64,000 nucleotides of DNA from Mercurialis annua (lineage: Eukaryota; Streptophyta; Magnoliopsida; Malpighiales; Euphorbiaceae). Within the stretch, counting starts at the first letter, position 1; every line of letters begins with the position of its first letter. The position numbers and the translations under genes are program-made. Below, piece after piece: positions 1 through 10,715 of the stretch. The notes below the pieces were generated by a model that saw only the letters and a program-made list of their open reading frames with translations, did not search any database and was not told the origin of the DNA. Location of the stretch: contig NC_065577.1 of NCBI RefSeq assembly GCF_937616625.2, forward strand, positions 20,163,501-20,227,500, written 5' to 3'.

Positions 1-414
1 AGTTGTAAAGATTGTTGATTAATGGATTAATGAATTGTGCCTCATAGTTTCAGTAACTTGTTTTATGAAGAAAAATGGTGTCTTGGAGGGATTTTGGGTT
101 TAAATGAGGAAGGTGGCTAATTAGCCATTATAGTTATCAAATTGTTTTGTTTAAAACAAACAAATCCTTAACGTTAAACTTTAACTAATAACTTGAATTT
201 TATTTTGATTTATGAATTAAATATGTAAAACGATAATTAATATAATTACTCGGGTAATTATACTTAACTTCGAAATTCGATTTGGTATAAATTGGCTAAA
301 TTACAATTTAGCCCCTAAACATTTTAAAAACTTATTTAAGTAAGTTTTTGATTAGTAATGTTATATTTGGTATTAATTATAAACAAAAGTAATTAATTTG
401 ATTTTAAATATCAA

Positions 415-497
415 ATTGGCTAAAGTACAATTTAGTCCCTAAATTGGAAAAGTGCAGTTTAGTCCCTAATTGGCTAAAGTATAATTTAGTCCCTAAA
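415..497 (+). repeat. Three tandem 27-28-bp repeats in the LTR
   Basis: Three imperfect units, each ending in TTTAGTCCCTAA, lie head to tail. The same block recurs in the copy B LTR (about 28590-28673) and, on the opposite strand, near 27850-27945, so it is an ancestral part of this LTR family. Confidence 0.75.
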
Positions 498-1204
498 CTT
501 TATTAAACTTAAAATGGTTAGATTTTTGGGTTGTAACTTGGGTTACTTGAAATTTAAGTTATTGAGTTCTGCTTTTAAAATGGTTTATTATTTTATGGAA
601 TTATTTTATAAATATAAACTCGGGTTTATATTTGATAAACATTTTGAGTCGGGTTAGACTTGGGTCACCCGACAAGTGAGGTTAGCTTGGTAGTTATTGG
701 TAACTCGGCTAACCCACTATTTGGAAATTAATTATTATTTAAATATTTTTATATAATATTTGTAAAATGGATATTTAAACGAGTACTCAATAGACTTGTA
801 TTAATTGGACTTTATTACCTATTGGGTATTTTTGTGTTGTTCTGGATTGTTTAATTCCGACGTGTTATTTGTGCTAGTCCTATGTGGTGTCTAGTACTCT
901 CTAGAGTTAGGGTCAATTTTTAATAATTATTTTATTTGTCTAGACCCGTCTACTGTTCGTGCTTCAGAGGCGAACCAGGATTAGATGCTTGCCGGTTATC
1001 ACGTGGATTAGCAAGCAGTGAGTTTGTACTTACTATTTACCGCTTTATTAAGTAAATTGTTATTTTAATATTAAATATATATATTGTATGTATATTGCGA
1101 ACTGTTTTATATTATGGCTCTTAGTTGGAACATGCTAACAAATGGGCATCATTAGGACTTCGTGCGCACCGGTAATAATCTGGGTAAGGTATTTATGGAA
1201 ATGT

Positions 1205-1313
1205 GGTAACTCGGTGTGAGCATAGCTCTCGGGACCAAATAGAGTAACTCGGTGTAGCACAGCACTCGGGACTCTGGATATGGTAACTCGGTGTAGCTCA
1301 ACTCTCGGGACCA
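1205..1313 (+). repeat. Three tandem ~38-bp repeats in the LTR
   Basis: Three units begin with GTAACTCGGTGT and end with CTCGGGAC. Counterparts are present in the copy B LTR (around 29378-29505) and in the inverted LTR near 27030-27165. Such blocks are often U3 or R regulatory repeats, but nothing here proves that. Confidence 0.7.
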
Positions 1314-1726
1314 GGCCTATTGGATTATGTTTATTATTTAGAATTGTGGATTAAGGTTCCAACTACTATTCGTAATATCGTGGTTAAATGTTTTAAACGT
1401 TTTAAAGGTTTTCCACTTGATAAATATAAATAGTGGTATAAACTCATCTCAGTATATCTGACCCCGTTGTTTTCCCAATTTTTCACAGGGTTATGATCTG
1501 AGAGAGTCTGGTGATCTCCGCATTTACGTTTCCTCAGAGGTTCCTTTTATTTTAGTAGAACTATCAACTATTTTATTCTTAGACCGCAGTAGTTGACTAG
1601 ACGTCTTTATTTTATTACAGTTGTTTGCCGGATTAGTCCGACTGGATATATTGCTTTGGCATGTTTATACTGTTTACTCTATTTGCTTTTATGCCATATT
1701 GGAGACTCGTAGTTGAACGAGTATTT

Positions 1727-1731
1727 ATAAT
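1727..1731. repeat. Left target-site duplication (ATAAT) of the Tat element
   Basis: ATAAT directly precedes the TG of the Tat LTR and is repeated at 13297-13301 after the CA of the other LTR. The uninterrupted sister LTR has a single ATAAT in the same context at 29920-29924. Confidence 0.95.
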
Positions 1732-2513
1732 TGATAAATCACTAACTGGGATCCGAGCTTCTATCAGCCTGCACACCACAAACAGAACAGAGGTCAGAAG
1801 GAACTCCGGTGGGGGTCACCGGACGTTCACTCTGACGCTCAAGTAAGTATTTCAAGTAGGGGAAGAAGAAGAAGAAGAGAAAGAATAATTCTGAGAGTAG
1901 AGAAAAAGAAGTTACCTAGGGTTTATCCTGAAACCCTCTATTTATAGTTAGGGTTTAATGACAAACCTGCCTTGCTGGCAGGCTGTGAGCCAAGTGGTCT
2001 CAGAATTCAGTTATGCCTACGTGGCAGAATATCCCTGCGGGAGGCGCGGTTGGTTAGGTATGTCAGAGGGAACATTCCTCACGTACCTGTCAGAGGATCT
2101 TCTGTGGTCCCAGGATCTGGTACACGAGTGTGTGCTCTTGGGCAGGACCTCGGAGCCCGGTCGGACCTTGAAGCCCGGATAACTTGGGGACCAAGTTATC
2201 ATGGTTCTGGTATTTGTGGACATCTCGAAGCTCGGGTCGTATGATCCGACCTTTCGGGTCCATGAACCCGGAGCTCGACCCGGGTCTAAGTCGAATATAA
2301 CTCGGAGCCCGGATAGAATCCTTGGTTCGACCTTATCAGACATGATTGTCTCGGATGATGTTCGAATGCCCATCGATCCGATGACCCCCCAAGTCGTGTG
2401 ATCTATGATTTTGAGAAGGTCGGACGTTGTTATCAGGTCGGTGAAATGCTTGACTTAGCGATGTTCGTTCCTGGCGAGGTTGCTTCGCCCCTATTAGATG
2501 TGCTACGTTATCA
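1732..2513 (-). repeat. 3' LTR of the Tat element
   Basis: It begins TGATAAATCAC and ends CTACGTTATCA as written on the + strand, and pairs with 12518-13296. Because gag-pol reads on the - strand, this is the 3' LTR. Open frames of 60-118 codons inside it recur in the other LTR and are not genes. Confidence 0.95.
1938..1946 (-). promoter_or_regulatory. TATA-like box in the Tat 3' LTR
   Basis: TATAAATAG on the - strand, in the expected direction for the LTR promoter. The same motif lies at 12721-12729 in the 5' LTR. Confidence 0.5.
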
Positions 2514-2526
2514 CTAGTCCCACCTC
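2514..2526 (-). other. Polypurine tract of the Tat element
   Basis: On the - strand the bases GAGGTGGGACTAG sit immediately before the 3' LTR, the place of the plus-strand primer in LTR retrotransposons. The purine run is short and interrupted, so the exact edges are uncertain. Confidence 0.6.
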
Positions 2527-3536
2527 AGTGTGTCAGATATTTATGTCCGAGATGGTAGTGGATCCGAGTTATCAGGTCACGTGATCCTTGGCGTGCCTGT
2601 TTTGTTTTTGGATGGTTCTCTGACACCGAGCCGCTTGTCAGGAAGATGGGTGAGCTGATATGGTTGTGTGAAAGGACATGACTGTTGAGATGTCCTGTCT
2701 GACACCTGTTGTAGCCGTTGTCCTATGGGGCGGTTGCTTGTTGTCTACGCTGGGTCCACGTGTCTAGCAGTTAAGGCGTGAGCGCTTTCCCAGGAGACGT
2801 TTTGAGTGGGAGGAGAGAGAAAATTAAAGGCGTGGCTTTTCATTTTCCCTCTCTTTTCAGTTATAAGTTTTATTTTTCAAAAACTTATAAACCTTTCCAT
2901 TCTCTTTGAATTGTTCATCTTCTCCATGTTTCTTTATTGTTTTCGCTTTCACAAAACAAACAACATGTTCTTGTTGCTTTTCCATAGACGTGACCTGCTG
3001 GTTCTAGATTTGAAGCGCCTGAACGCCATTGCCATTTTTGCATCTGTGTTGGAGTTTCTTCGGTGTTCTTTGTGTTATCTCTCAGGGATCTCTATTTTTG
3101 AACAAGTAAGTGTTCTGGTTCATCGTTTTTAATTTATTTCTTTTCTAGTTTTGACCTTGTGTTCTTAGGAATCGTGTTTGTCATCGCTGTGTTTTATGAT
3201 TTTTCTTGCCTGTGTTCATGTGTTTGGCGTTTCTGGTTTTCCAGAATTTGAATTAAATCCTTCGTGTTTTGCTCAGTGTCTGTGAGTAATGTTATGTCTT
3301 GCTAAATGCGTTGTTCTTGATTTCCAGAAATTGATTTGCCTTTGTGTACTTGCGCTTCTTTGTTTTGAGAAAGAAATTTCCAGTTCTGGAAATTCCTTTT
3401 GGTGTTCTTCATGTTCTGATGGTTTCACCCCTTAGGAATTCCCATTTTGATCCATATTTTTAACTTTTTGCAAGTTTATCTTGTTTTTCCCCTTTTGGAA
3501 CTTGTCTCATTCGAGCTGGTTTCTGTGTCTTTAGGT
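2527..3536 (+). promoter_or_regulatory. Putative promoter, leader and 5'-UTR intron of the antisense gene
   Basis: No coding sequence is seen here. A TATA-like CTTATAAACC lies at 2884-2893, followed 20-30 bases later by a CT-rich stretch typical of plant start sites. A good donor (AACAA then GTAAGT, intron from 3106) and an acceptor (TCTTTAG, ending at 3534) just two bases before the ATG at 3537 suggest a 429-bp leader intron. All of this is inferred from motifs; transcript data would be needed to fix the start. Confidence 0.3.
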
Positions 3537-5898
3537 ATGTCGGGTGAAACCTCAGATCGTGAAGAAGGGAGGGGGTATGACGACCACGATATGGGCACAG
3601 ACGAACCATCTACACAGTTCGTTGTCGTTCGCCCTCTCCGAGGTAACACCCCGGAGGTAGAAGAGACCGGGACCTCCCAACCTCAACCAACCGAGAAAGG
3701 AAAGAAGAAAAGAAACGCTCCCGATGTCGGCGAGAAGACCGATGATCGTGACATCAAGGCCTCATGGTGCACCAGGGGTTTTCTAGAAGCAGTGCGGGAA
3801 ACGTTCGACATTCCTGTCGAATACGAGCTTTCTTTGGTGCCCGAGGGGCAGAAGCTAAATGATGTTCCTCCTGCGAATACTATCATGCTCACCTTGGAGC
3901 ATTTACAATCTGGGATCCGGTTTCCCCTGCTCGCGGACTACAAGCAGCTGAGCCGGTACTTCGAGGTCCCACTGTCTCAGATTCACCCCAAAGGGGTACG
4001 GCACTATTCCTGCTTCTTGAAGCTTTGCGAGAACACCGAGGTGGTGCCCAGCATGAGGTTGTTTTGCTGCCTGTACCTCATGTCTCTTAAAGACCGGAAC
4101 CACTTTGCGTACCTGCTGTTCCGGAGTGAAAGAAAGGATGTTCCCGGGGGACTGATCTCCGGAGTGATTGATTCACTCCGAGATTTTAAAGAAGACTACT
4201 TTCAAGTTTCCCATCCTTCGGCGTTTGACGGGATGGTCACCTCGTGGGTGACCAAATGCTATAAACCGGAGAAGTGGTTTCACATCCCGGGCCCTTTGGA
4301 GAATAAGGACATCTCGACTCTTCGGGATGATGCTCCTCCGGGAAAGAAAGCACAGGCTGATGACTTGTGCCCGAAACTTGTTTTTGACTACTGGAAGAGC
4401 TCGGTGCCCGGTGATGGGGGTTTGTGACTTGTCCGCTTATTGATTTAGTTTAGTTTTTTTTTTAATGCTCAGTTTGTTTGCCAGTGTTATTTTGTTGCTT
4501 TTTGCCCTGAACTTTGTCATTTGTTTGATTTTGATTTTGTCGTTTTTTGCAGTGAATAGAATTGATTTAGGGAAGCTTGCGGGGAAGAAGCGCAAGAGAC
4601 CGGCGAGCCGAAATGTTACACCCGCACCTCCTCCACCTCCCAAAGCTGCCGAGGTGCCTAAGTCGCCTGCTGCCGAGGCGTCTGCTGCCAAGGGTGTTCT
4701 TGAAGAACCCTTGCAGGGTGTGGAGCCTGTCCCTCTCCGAGTTCGTTTGCCGAAGGGGATCGAGGTGCCGGTGGGTGCCGAACCTGTTGGGGACATCCCG
4801 TTTGTGAACCTTGACTCCACCGAGATGGTGGATGGTCCAGTTCGGGGCCGATGTGATCCCCAGGGAGCAACTCCTATAGCTGCTGGTCAAAGTTCTCGGG
4901 CTCCTCCGACCCGGGTGTCGGACCTTCCCGAGATTTCATCGGGGTCGAGCACTACTGCTCCTGGTCCCCAGACCATCACTCGCGCGAGCTTCGCCGAGTG
5001 GGTTAGCAGGCATAACGACGGTCGGCCTGCGACCCTGCACGATCTAGTCATCGCGGGGGATGTTGCTCGGGTCACTACACTGCCCGCTGACCGAGATCAT
5101 TATAAGTCCCACAAGCCTGAGAACTTGTGGGCTGTGATTTCCTCCTTCTGCCTCCAGGTAAATATCTCGTGTTTTTATCTTTGTATTTATTCTGTTGTTT
5201 TTATTTTAACTTAGAGTGTTTTTCCTTTTTCTCAGGCTTCTCAGATGGCTTACATGGCCGATCAAAATCAAAGCAAGGTGGAGATTGACTTGACCCTGGC
5301 GAAGGATCTCCTCCTGACCGAGAAGAAGAAGCCCCAGGAAGCCGAGAGGCGAGCCTCCGAGACGGAAAAGAAGGCGTCTGAGGGGGCTGCTCTGGTCGCC
5401 ACCCTGGAGTCTCAGCTGAAGAGTTCCGAGGATCGCCGGGCTGAGGACCTCGATGTGCTAGAGAAGCTCCGAGCTGAGGTGACTCAACTCGAGAACGAGA
5501 AAACCTCAGCTCGAGAGGACTTTACGAAGCCGCTGGCCGACATGACTACTAGGAATGAGCTGGCTTCGAAAGGTCTTTGGGCGACAGTGGCTGATCAAAA
5601 GAAGAAGATCACCGAGGTCACGAAGCGAGCTGATGAGGCCGAGGCCAAAGTTAAAGAGGTCACGGGTCGGGAGGAGGCGATCTATGAAGACTTTCGCCGC
5701 ATTCTCTATGTCAGCGAGGTCCAAGTGGGTGAATACATCCGAGGTCGCTTTGGAGCTGAGGTTGATGTTTCAGATTTCAGTCTGGACATCGAGGAGCTGG
5801 GTCGGCGGGCCAAGGAGCTGCCCGAGGACTATGACATGCCCGCCGACATTGAGGACTACCTTGCGGATGACCAGGATCCGGGCTCCAACCCTCCTTAG
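3537..5898 (+). CDS. Antisense additional gene of the Tat element (Transposase_28 / 'putative gypsy type transposon' family), three exons
   Basis: Exons 3537-4419, 4553-5157 and 5236-5898 join to 717 codons including the stop. Introns 4420-4552 and 5158-5235 start GT and end AG, and both junctions keep the frame (phase 1, then phase 0). The ATG at 3537 is chosen because an acceptor AG lies two bases upstream; the open frame itself continues to 3447. Residues 1-70 are acidic and polar. Residues about 75-290 resemble the plant family PF04195, with NTIMLTLEHLQSGIRFPL followed by a conserved LKLC. A proline/alanine-rich middle encoded by exon 2 follows, then a long Glu/Lys/Ala coiled coil and an acidic tail in exon 3. 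Such extra ORFs, sense or antisense, are known in Tat elements, but their function is unknown. It lies antisense between pol and the 3' LTR, and no frameshift or stop is seen in it. The splice model is a prediction. Confidence 0.7.
4420..4552 (+). other. Predicted intron 1 within the coding part of the antisense gene
   Basis: GTTTGTGA at the 5' side is a weak donor. A T-rich tract ending TTTTTTGCAG is a strong acceptor. Reading through instead gives a stop at 4425-4427. Splicing joins a single G to TG to make one valine codon, so the phases agree. Confidence 0.6.
5158..5235 (+). other. Predicted intron 2 within the coding part of the antisense gene
   Basis: CAG followed by GTAAATAT at the donor and TTTTTCTCAG at the acceptor, 78 bp long and very T-rich, like typical plant introns. 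It falls between codons, and the unspliced frame stops inside it near 5214. Confidence 0.7.
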
Positions 5899-6288
5899 AT
5901 AGTTTTTTATTGTTTCTTACCTTGTAATTTTTTGAACAATGTTAATTTTTTACTCTTGTAATTCCTGAATATTGAGCTCTCAGCTCTTTTTTGCAAGATT
6001 GAATATTTTCCTTTGCATATACTTGTCTTTTTGAATGAATTTTTTCCATGTTTTTGTATCTTTGAAAATTTTGACTATGTGTGTGACAATATGTTTTCAT
6101 GACTAACTTGGTTTGGTTTCCGAGCTGGTTTCGGTAGTGTGAATTTTCTAGGTTTTTTCGTGGATTCTTGACTTAGATTTAGATGGAAAATACTAGAATT
6201 GGTCCTTTGTTATTCCGGGATCGAGTTGAGACAAGTCGCTCGGTGTTAGTAATCTGCGAGTTCTTGATAACTCGGGATTACCAATGGT
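5899..6288 (+). other. Non-coding 3' flank of the antisense gene
   Basis: AT-rich, T-rich sequence after the TAG stop, with several TTGTAA-type stretches that could serve polyadenylation. No gene is visible. Confidence 0.4.
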
Positions 6289-6638
6289 CCGTAGATGGCG
6301 CTTAGCCCGTAGATGGCTCATAGACCATGGATGGCGCATAGCCCGCTGATGGCACATAGCGCGCTGGTGGCACATAGCCCGCGGATGGCACATAGCCCCC
6401 TGGTGGCACATAGCCCGCTGGTGGCACATAGCCCGCTGGTGGCACATAACCCGTGGATGACACATAGCCCGTAGATGGCACATAGCCCGCTGGTGGCACA
6501 TAGCCCATAGATGGCACATAGCCCGTGGATGGCACATAGCCCGTGGATGGCACATAGCCCGCTGGTGGCACATAGCCCGTAGATGGCACATAGCCCGTGG
6601 ATGGCACATAGCCCGTGGATGGCACATAGCCCGTAGAT
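6289..6638. repeat. 18-bp minisatellite inside the Tat element, about 19 copies
   Basis: Units of the type GGCACATAGCCCGCTGGT repeat head to tail for 350 bp. Positions 13-18 vary among CGTGGAT, CGTAGAT and CGCTGGT forms. It lies between the convergent ends of the antisense gene and pol. Because 18 is a multiple of 3, three frames on the - strand are open and give spurious 107-144-codon reading frames. Interior tandem repeats of this kind are known from Retand-type Tat elements. Confidence 0.95.
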
Positions 6639-6718
6639 ATTTTTACCGAGTAGATTGCTCGGGTTTTGAAAGAAAGACATGAATTCTTTTTAATCTTTTT
6701 TATTCATTGAGGGGAAAA

Positions 6719-6760
6719 ACTTATGTTTGAGTTTTACAAAAGCCTAACTCAAACATAAGT
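6719..6760. other. Perfect 15-bp inverted repeat (hairpin) downstream of pol
   Basis: Arms 6719-6733 and 6746-6760 (ACTTATGTTTGAGTT and its complement) enclose a 12-nt loop. The hairpin lies about 40 bases past the pol stop on the - strand and beyond the minisatellite on the + strand. Confidence 0.85.
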
Positions 6761-6799
6761 GAAAAAACCCCTAGGTACCTCGAAAGAAAAAACAAGTGA

Positions 6800-8509
6800 C
6801 TACTGATTGTATTTCCGAAGAACCTGGGAGTTCCAAGTTCTCGGGAGCACTCTTCCCGACATGTGTGCTATCTTGTAAGCTCCTGCTCGTCCGACCTCAG
6901 TGACCCGATATGGTCCTTCCCAGTTGGGTTCGAGCTTTCCCACTCCAGCATTTCCCTTGGCAATATCTGCCCGTCTCAGGACCAGGTCTCCGACTTGGAA
7001 ATTCAAGGGTTTAACTTTCTTGTTATGATACTTAGCCATTCTTTGCTTGTATGCTTCGATTCTCAGCGCTGCCTGCTCTCTTCGCTCTTCCAACAGGTCT
7101 AGGCATAACTTCTGCTCTTCCTCGTTCATGGCCTCATCAAAGAACTGGACCCTCAGAGTTGGCATCCCGATTTCCACTGGTATCATTGCCTCACACCCGT
7201 ATGTCAGAGAAGACGGGGTGTCTCCTGTGCCTGCCCTTGGGGTAGTTCGATAAGCCCATATGACCTTAGGTAGCTCTTCCAGCCACTGTTTATCAAACTC
7301 CCCCAGCCTGGCCTTAAGCCCTTTTAGGATTGTCCGGTTGGTTACTTCGGTCATCCCATTGCTTTGCGGATGAACCACCGAAGTGAAACGTAGGTCGATG
7401 TGCAAATCGTTGCAAAATTCTTTGAAGGCTCAGCAGTTGAACTGCTTTCCATTGTCGGTTACCAACGCTCTGGGTGTCCCGAAACGGCACACGATTTGCC
7501 TCTAGAAGAAATCCCGGATCCGAGCTTCCGTGATGGTGCTTACTGCTTCTACCTCGATCCACTTTGCAAAGTGATCTACTGCCACTATCAAGAACTTTTT
7601 CTGCCCCGTGGTGGGTGTGAAAGGTCCCAGGATGTCAATCCCCCATGTTGCAAATGGCCAAGGACTGGTGATAGGACACTGCTCTTTGGTTGGAGCATGT
7701 AGGATGTTCTGATGCCTCTGACAGTTCTCACATTTTTTTACTATCTCCTTCGCCTGCCTGATCATTAGGGGCCAGTAGTATCCCTGTAAAACTGCTTTCT
7801 TTGCCAACATGCGAGGAGCTATGTGTGCCCCACAAATGCCTTCGTGTATTTCTCTCAGAACATACTCGCCATCCTCTGCTGTTAGGCATCTCGACCACGG
7901 GTGGGTGAATGACTTCCTGTACAAGATTCCGTCGAGGAACGCGTAGTACGGGGCTTGTCGCAGGATTTTGTATGCTTTGTCTCTGTTCTCCGGCAGAGTT
8001 CCGTCCATCGGGTAGTGGGCTATGCCTTGCATCCAATTTTCCAAAGGCTGAGTCAGGAAGATGGTTTCGTGGTTGTCGATGCTGGAATGCTTCTGAACAG
8101 AGAAATGGACCCCTTGTATCTTTTCATTCACTGTTGCTGCTTTGGCTAATACGTCAGCCTCTTGATTTTCCAAACGGGGAACTTGTTCTATCACCCATTT
8201 CCCTCCGAGCTCCTGAATCTTGTTTAAGAAGAACTTGACTCTGTCAACGTATCTTCTCATTTCTGGATCCCGAGCTTCAAAAGTACCCAGAATTTGACAA
8301 ATGACCAACTGAGAATCGCTCTTTATTGTTACATGCTCGGCTTTGACCACGTTTACCATTCTCAATCCGATCAACAGAGCTTCGTATTCCGCAGCATTGT
8401 TGGATGCCGGGAAATCGAATTTCACCGAGCTTCGAAGTGCAACTCCGTGAGGGCCTTTCAAGACTACGCCTGCCTCAGATCCTTCCAGATTTGATGCCCT
8501 ATCGACTTA
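6800..8509 (-). pseudogene. Tat pol 3' part: second (archaeal-type) RNase H and integrase, with in-frame stops
   Basis: Reads on the - strand. The second RNase H comes first: VDRASN (first Asp), NNAAEYEALLIGL (Glu), IKSDSQ (Asp) and NQEADVLAKAA (Asp), so the acidic set is present. Integrase follows, with a zinc-binding part (IHEGICGAH, then CENC), the core Asp in WGIDILGPF, a second Asp in VTDNGKQF, and Glu in GMTEVTNRTI, spacing of the D,D-35-E kind, and a C-terminal part ending at 6800. Three stops interrupt one frame: TAA at 8507-8509 just before the RNase H Asp, TAG at 7502-7504 and TGA at 7430-7432. Integration activity from this copy is therefore not expected. Tat elements are known to carry this extra RNase H. 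Confidence 0.9.
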
Positions 8510-9981
8510 TAATATCCGCTGTAGAATTTGTTCATCAGCTTCCTCGGGTTGGTCACTCGCTGTAGTCTCGGCTATGAAATCAGCCAACACTTGTGCTTTC
8601 AGGGCCGGTCTCGGCTCATACCGGATGTCGTATCCTCCCAACTGGACCGACCAGCTGACCAGCTGACCAGCCGTCCTGACATTTCTGGCCTCTGCAACGC
8701 CTTTCTCAGAGGTTGATTCGTCCGTACTACGATGATGTGAGCTTCGAAATATCTCCTTAGCTTTTCCGCTACCACTTTCAATGCCAAAGAAAATTTCTCA
8801 ATTTTTGGATATCTGACCTCCGGGCCTTTCAGGACCCTGCTGAGATAGTAAACTGGGGTTTGCAGACCTTTATCTTCCTTCACCAGGACTGCCGCTGCTG
8901 TCTCATCGTTCACCGAGAGATACAAGTATAAGATTTCTCCTGGCTCGGGTCTACCTAGCACTGGGGGTGTGCTGAGGTAAACCTTTAGCTCTTCAAAAGC
9001 TGTATTGCACTCCTCTGTCCACTTGAAATTCTTTGTATTCTTCAGGATTTTGAAAAATGGCAAACATCGTTTGGCCGAACAACTCATGAACCTTCCTAGT
9101 GCCGTGATTCTTCCATTCAACTTTTGCACTTCTTTTACCGAGTTTGGGGCTTTCATGTTCATTACTGCCTCGATTTTATCCGGGTTCGCCTCGATGCCTT
9201 TCTCAGAGATGAGGTGCCCAAGAAATTTCCCAGACCGGACTGCAAAAACACACTTCTCCGGGTTCAGCATAAGGTTGAAACGCTTCAGCTTTTCAAAAGT
9301 TTCTGCCAGGTCCCCTGCGTGATCCTCGATCCCTCTGGATTTCACGACTATGTCATCTACGTAAACCTCGACGTTCTTGCCCAGTTGATCTTTGAAAACA
9401 TGATTCATGAGTCTTTGATAGGTTGCCCCAGCATTTTTCAAACCAAAAGGCATCTTTTTGTAGCAATATGTCCCTAGATCCGTGGTGAATGTTGTCTTTT
9501 CTTCATCGTCTTTGTTCATCGGGATCTGGTGATATCCCTGAGAGGCATCTAAGAATGCATAGACCGCAAATCCGCACGTTGCGTCCACCAGTTGGTCAAT
9601 ATTCGGCAGAGGGAAACTGTCTTTTGGGCAGGCATTGTTTAGATCAGTGAAATCTATACAAAGCCTCCATCTGCCATTAGACTTCTTGATCAAGACCACA
9701 TTGGCCAGCCACTCCGGGTAATCCACTTTCCTGATGAACCCGGCCTTCAAAAGCTTCTCCACTTGGTCTCGGAGAGCGATCTGTTTCTCTAGAGAGAAAG
9801 TTCTTTTCTTTTGCTTGACAGGCTTGCACTTAGCATCCACGTTTAACTTGTGCGAGATTATCTTCGGGTATGCCCCCCTATATCCTTTGGCTTGTTGGTA
9901 AACTCCTCCACATACTGTTTTATCCGAGCTACGATAGCTTCTCGGTGCTCGTTTGGCCAATCTACCCCCAGCTTTACACAC
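8510..9981 (-). pseudogene. Tat pol middle part: reverse transcriptase and first RNase H
   Basis: An open frame of 460 codons on the - strand. RT motifs in order are RWRLCIDFTDLNNACPKD, FLDASQGYHQIPM, MPFGLKNAGATYQRLM and the catalytic YVDDIVVKS. The following original RNase H reads LYLSVNDETAAAVL where active gypsy enzymes have an Asp (TDAS), which fits the known degeneration of this domain in the Tat lineage. The frame fails near 8650-8670, where an 8-bp unit CCAGCTGA is tandemly duplicated (8651-8666) and pushes translation into another frame. The frame before this one (protease) overlaps at 9858-9981, so another frameshift lies there, close to a run of six C at 9873-9878. Confidence 0.92.
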
Positions 9982-10715
9982 ATCTCGGATCCCTCTGTAA
10001 GTTCAATCGTTTCTAAGTCTTCACGGGGTTTCTGAGCCTTTTTCTCTCTGAGGAGCAGCTCCGGTGAATCGATGTTCATTGTTTCCACCGTGCTGCCCAT
10101 AGTTGCCATGTAACATTTCCTAGATAGGGTTTGATTTCCCCTAATAGTTATGACCTCGTTTTCCACCAGGATTTTCATCATTAAGTAACGAATACTGGTC
10201 ACTGCACCTGTGCTATACAACATAGGTCTACCAAGAATACCATTATATGCTAGAGGCATGTCAACTATCATGAAAAGTGAACGTACCTTCCGTGTTGTTT
10301 CCTCCAGGATACCCTCTGTTCCGTCCTCCTGGGGTATCTCGACGCCGAGCTCCAAGTCTAGCTCAACCATGCCTTCTGGGCTGACCGGAGCTCCTCCCAG
10401 CCCCAGGAGGGGAATGTTCACTGGTTTAAGATCAGCTTTGGATCCTCCCATTGTCAAAAAGACTGACAGAGTCAACAAGTTAACCGAGCTACCATCGTCC
10501 ACCAGCAATCGTTTTACCCATTTCGATCCAATGATGGCCGATACAATCAAAGCGTCCTCATGAGGAAATTCTACTCCTTTCGCATCCTCTGGCCCAAAAA
10601 TGATGCTAGGCCAGGGTGACCCCGTAGATACTGACATGACCATTTTTTGCTTTTTCTTTCTGCGTTTTCGACCATACTCGGATTCCAAAGTTCCTCTTGA
10701 GATAGTGTTGATCAC
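9858..10715 (-). pseudogene. Tat pol 5' part: aspartic protease
   Basis: A 285-codon frame on the - strand. Residues about 35-95 hold the protease core: SAIIGSKWVKRLLVDDGSSVNLL with the active-site D-G-S of retropepsins, then a flap and ILGRP(M) later, a usual protease marker in gypsy elements. It overlaps the end of the gag frame by four bases in a different frame (10712-10715) and loses register with RT somewhere in 9858-9960. The frame itself is intact. Confidence 0.85.

Larger units (their letters stand above)
1..1731 (+). repeat. 5' LTR of copy A, left part (start lies outside the window)
   Basis: This stretch matches 28517-29924 closely from position 341 on, and matches the solo LTR at 53430-56559 more loosely. 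The first kilobase or so of the LTR is outside the window. It holds no gene. The last five bases (1727-1731, ATAAT) are the left target duplication of the nested Tat element; the LTR resumes at 13302. Confidence 0.85.

Noticed and set aside
2017..2373. 118-codon - strand frame present twice (also 12800-13156)
   Set aside because: It lies inside both Tat LTRs and is simply a shared LTR sequence.
6193..6680. Three overlapping - strand frames with MCHPRA-, GYVPST- and GLCAIH-type repeats
   Set aside because: They are three frames of one 18-bp minisatellite; nothing shows that any is translated.
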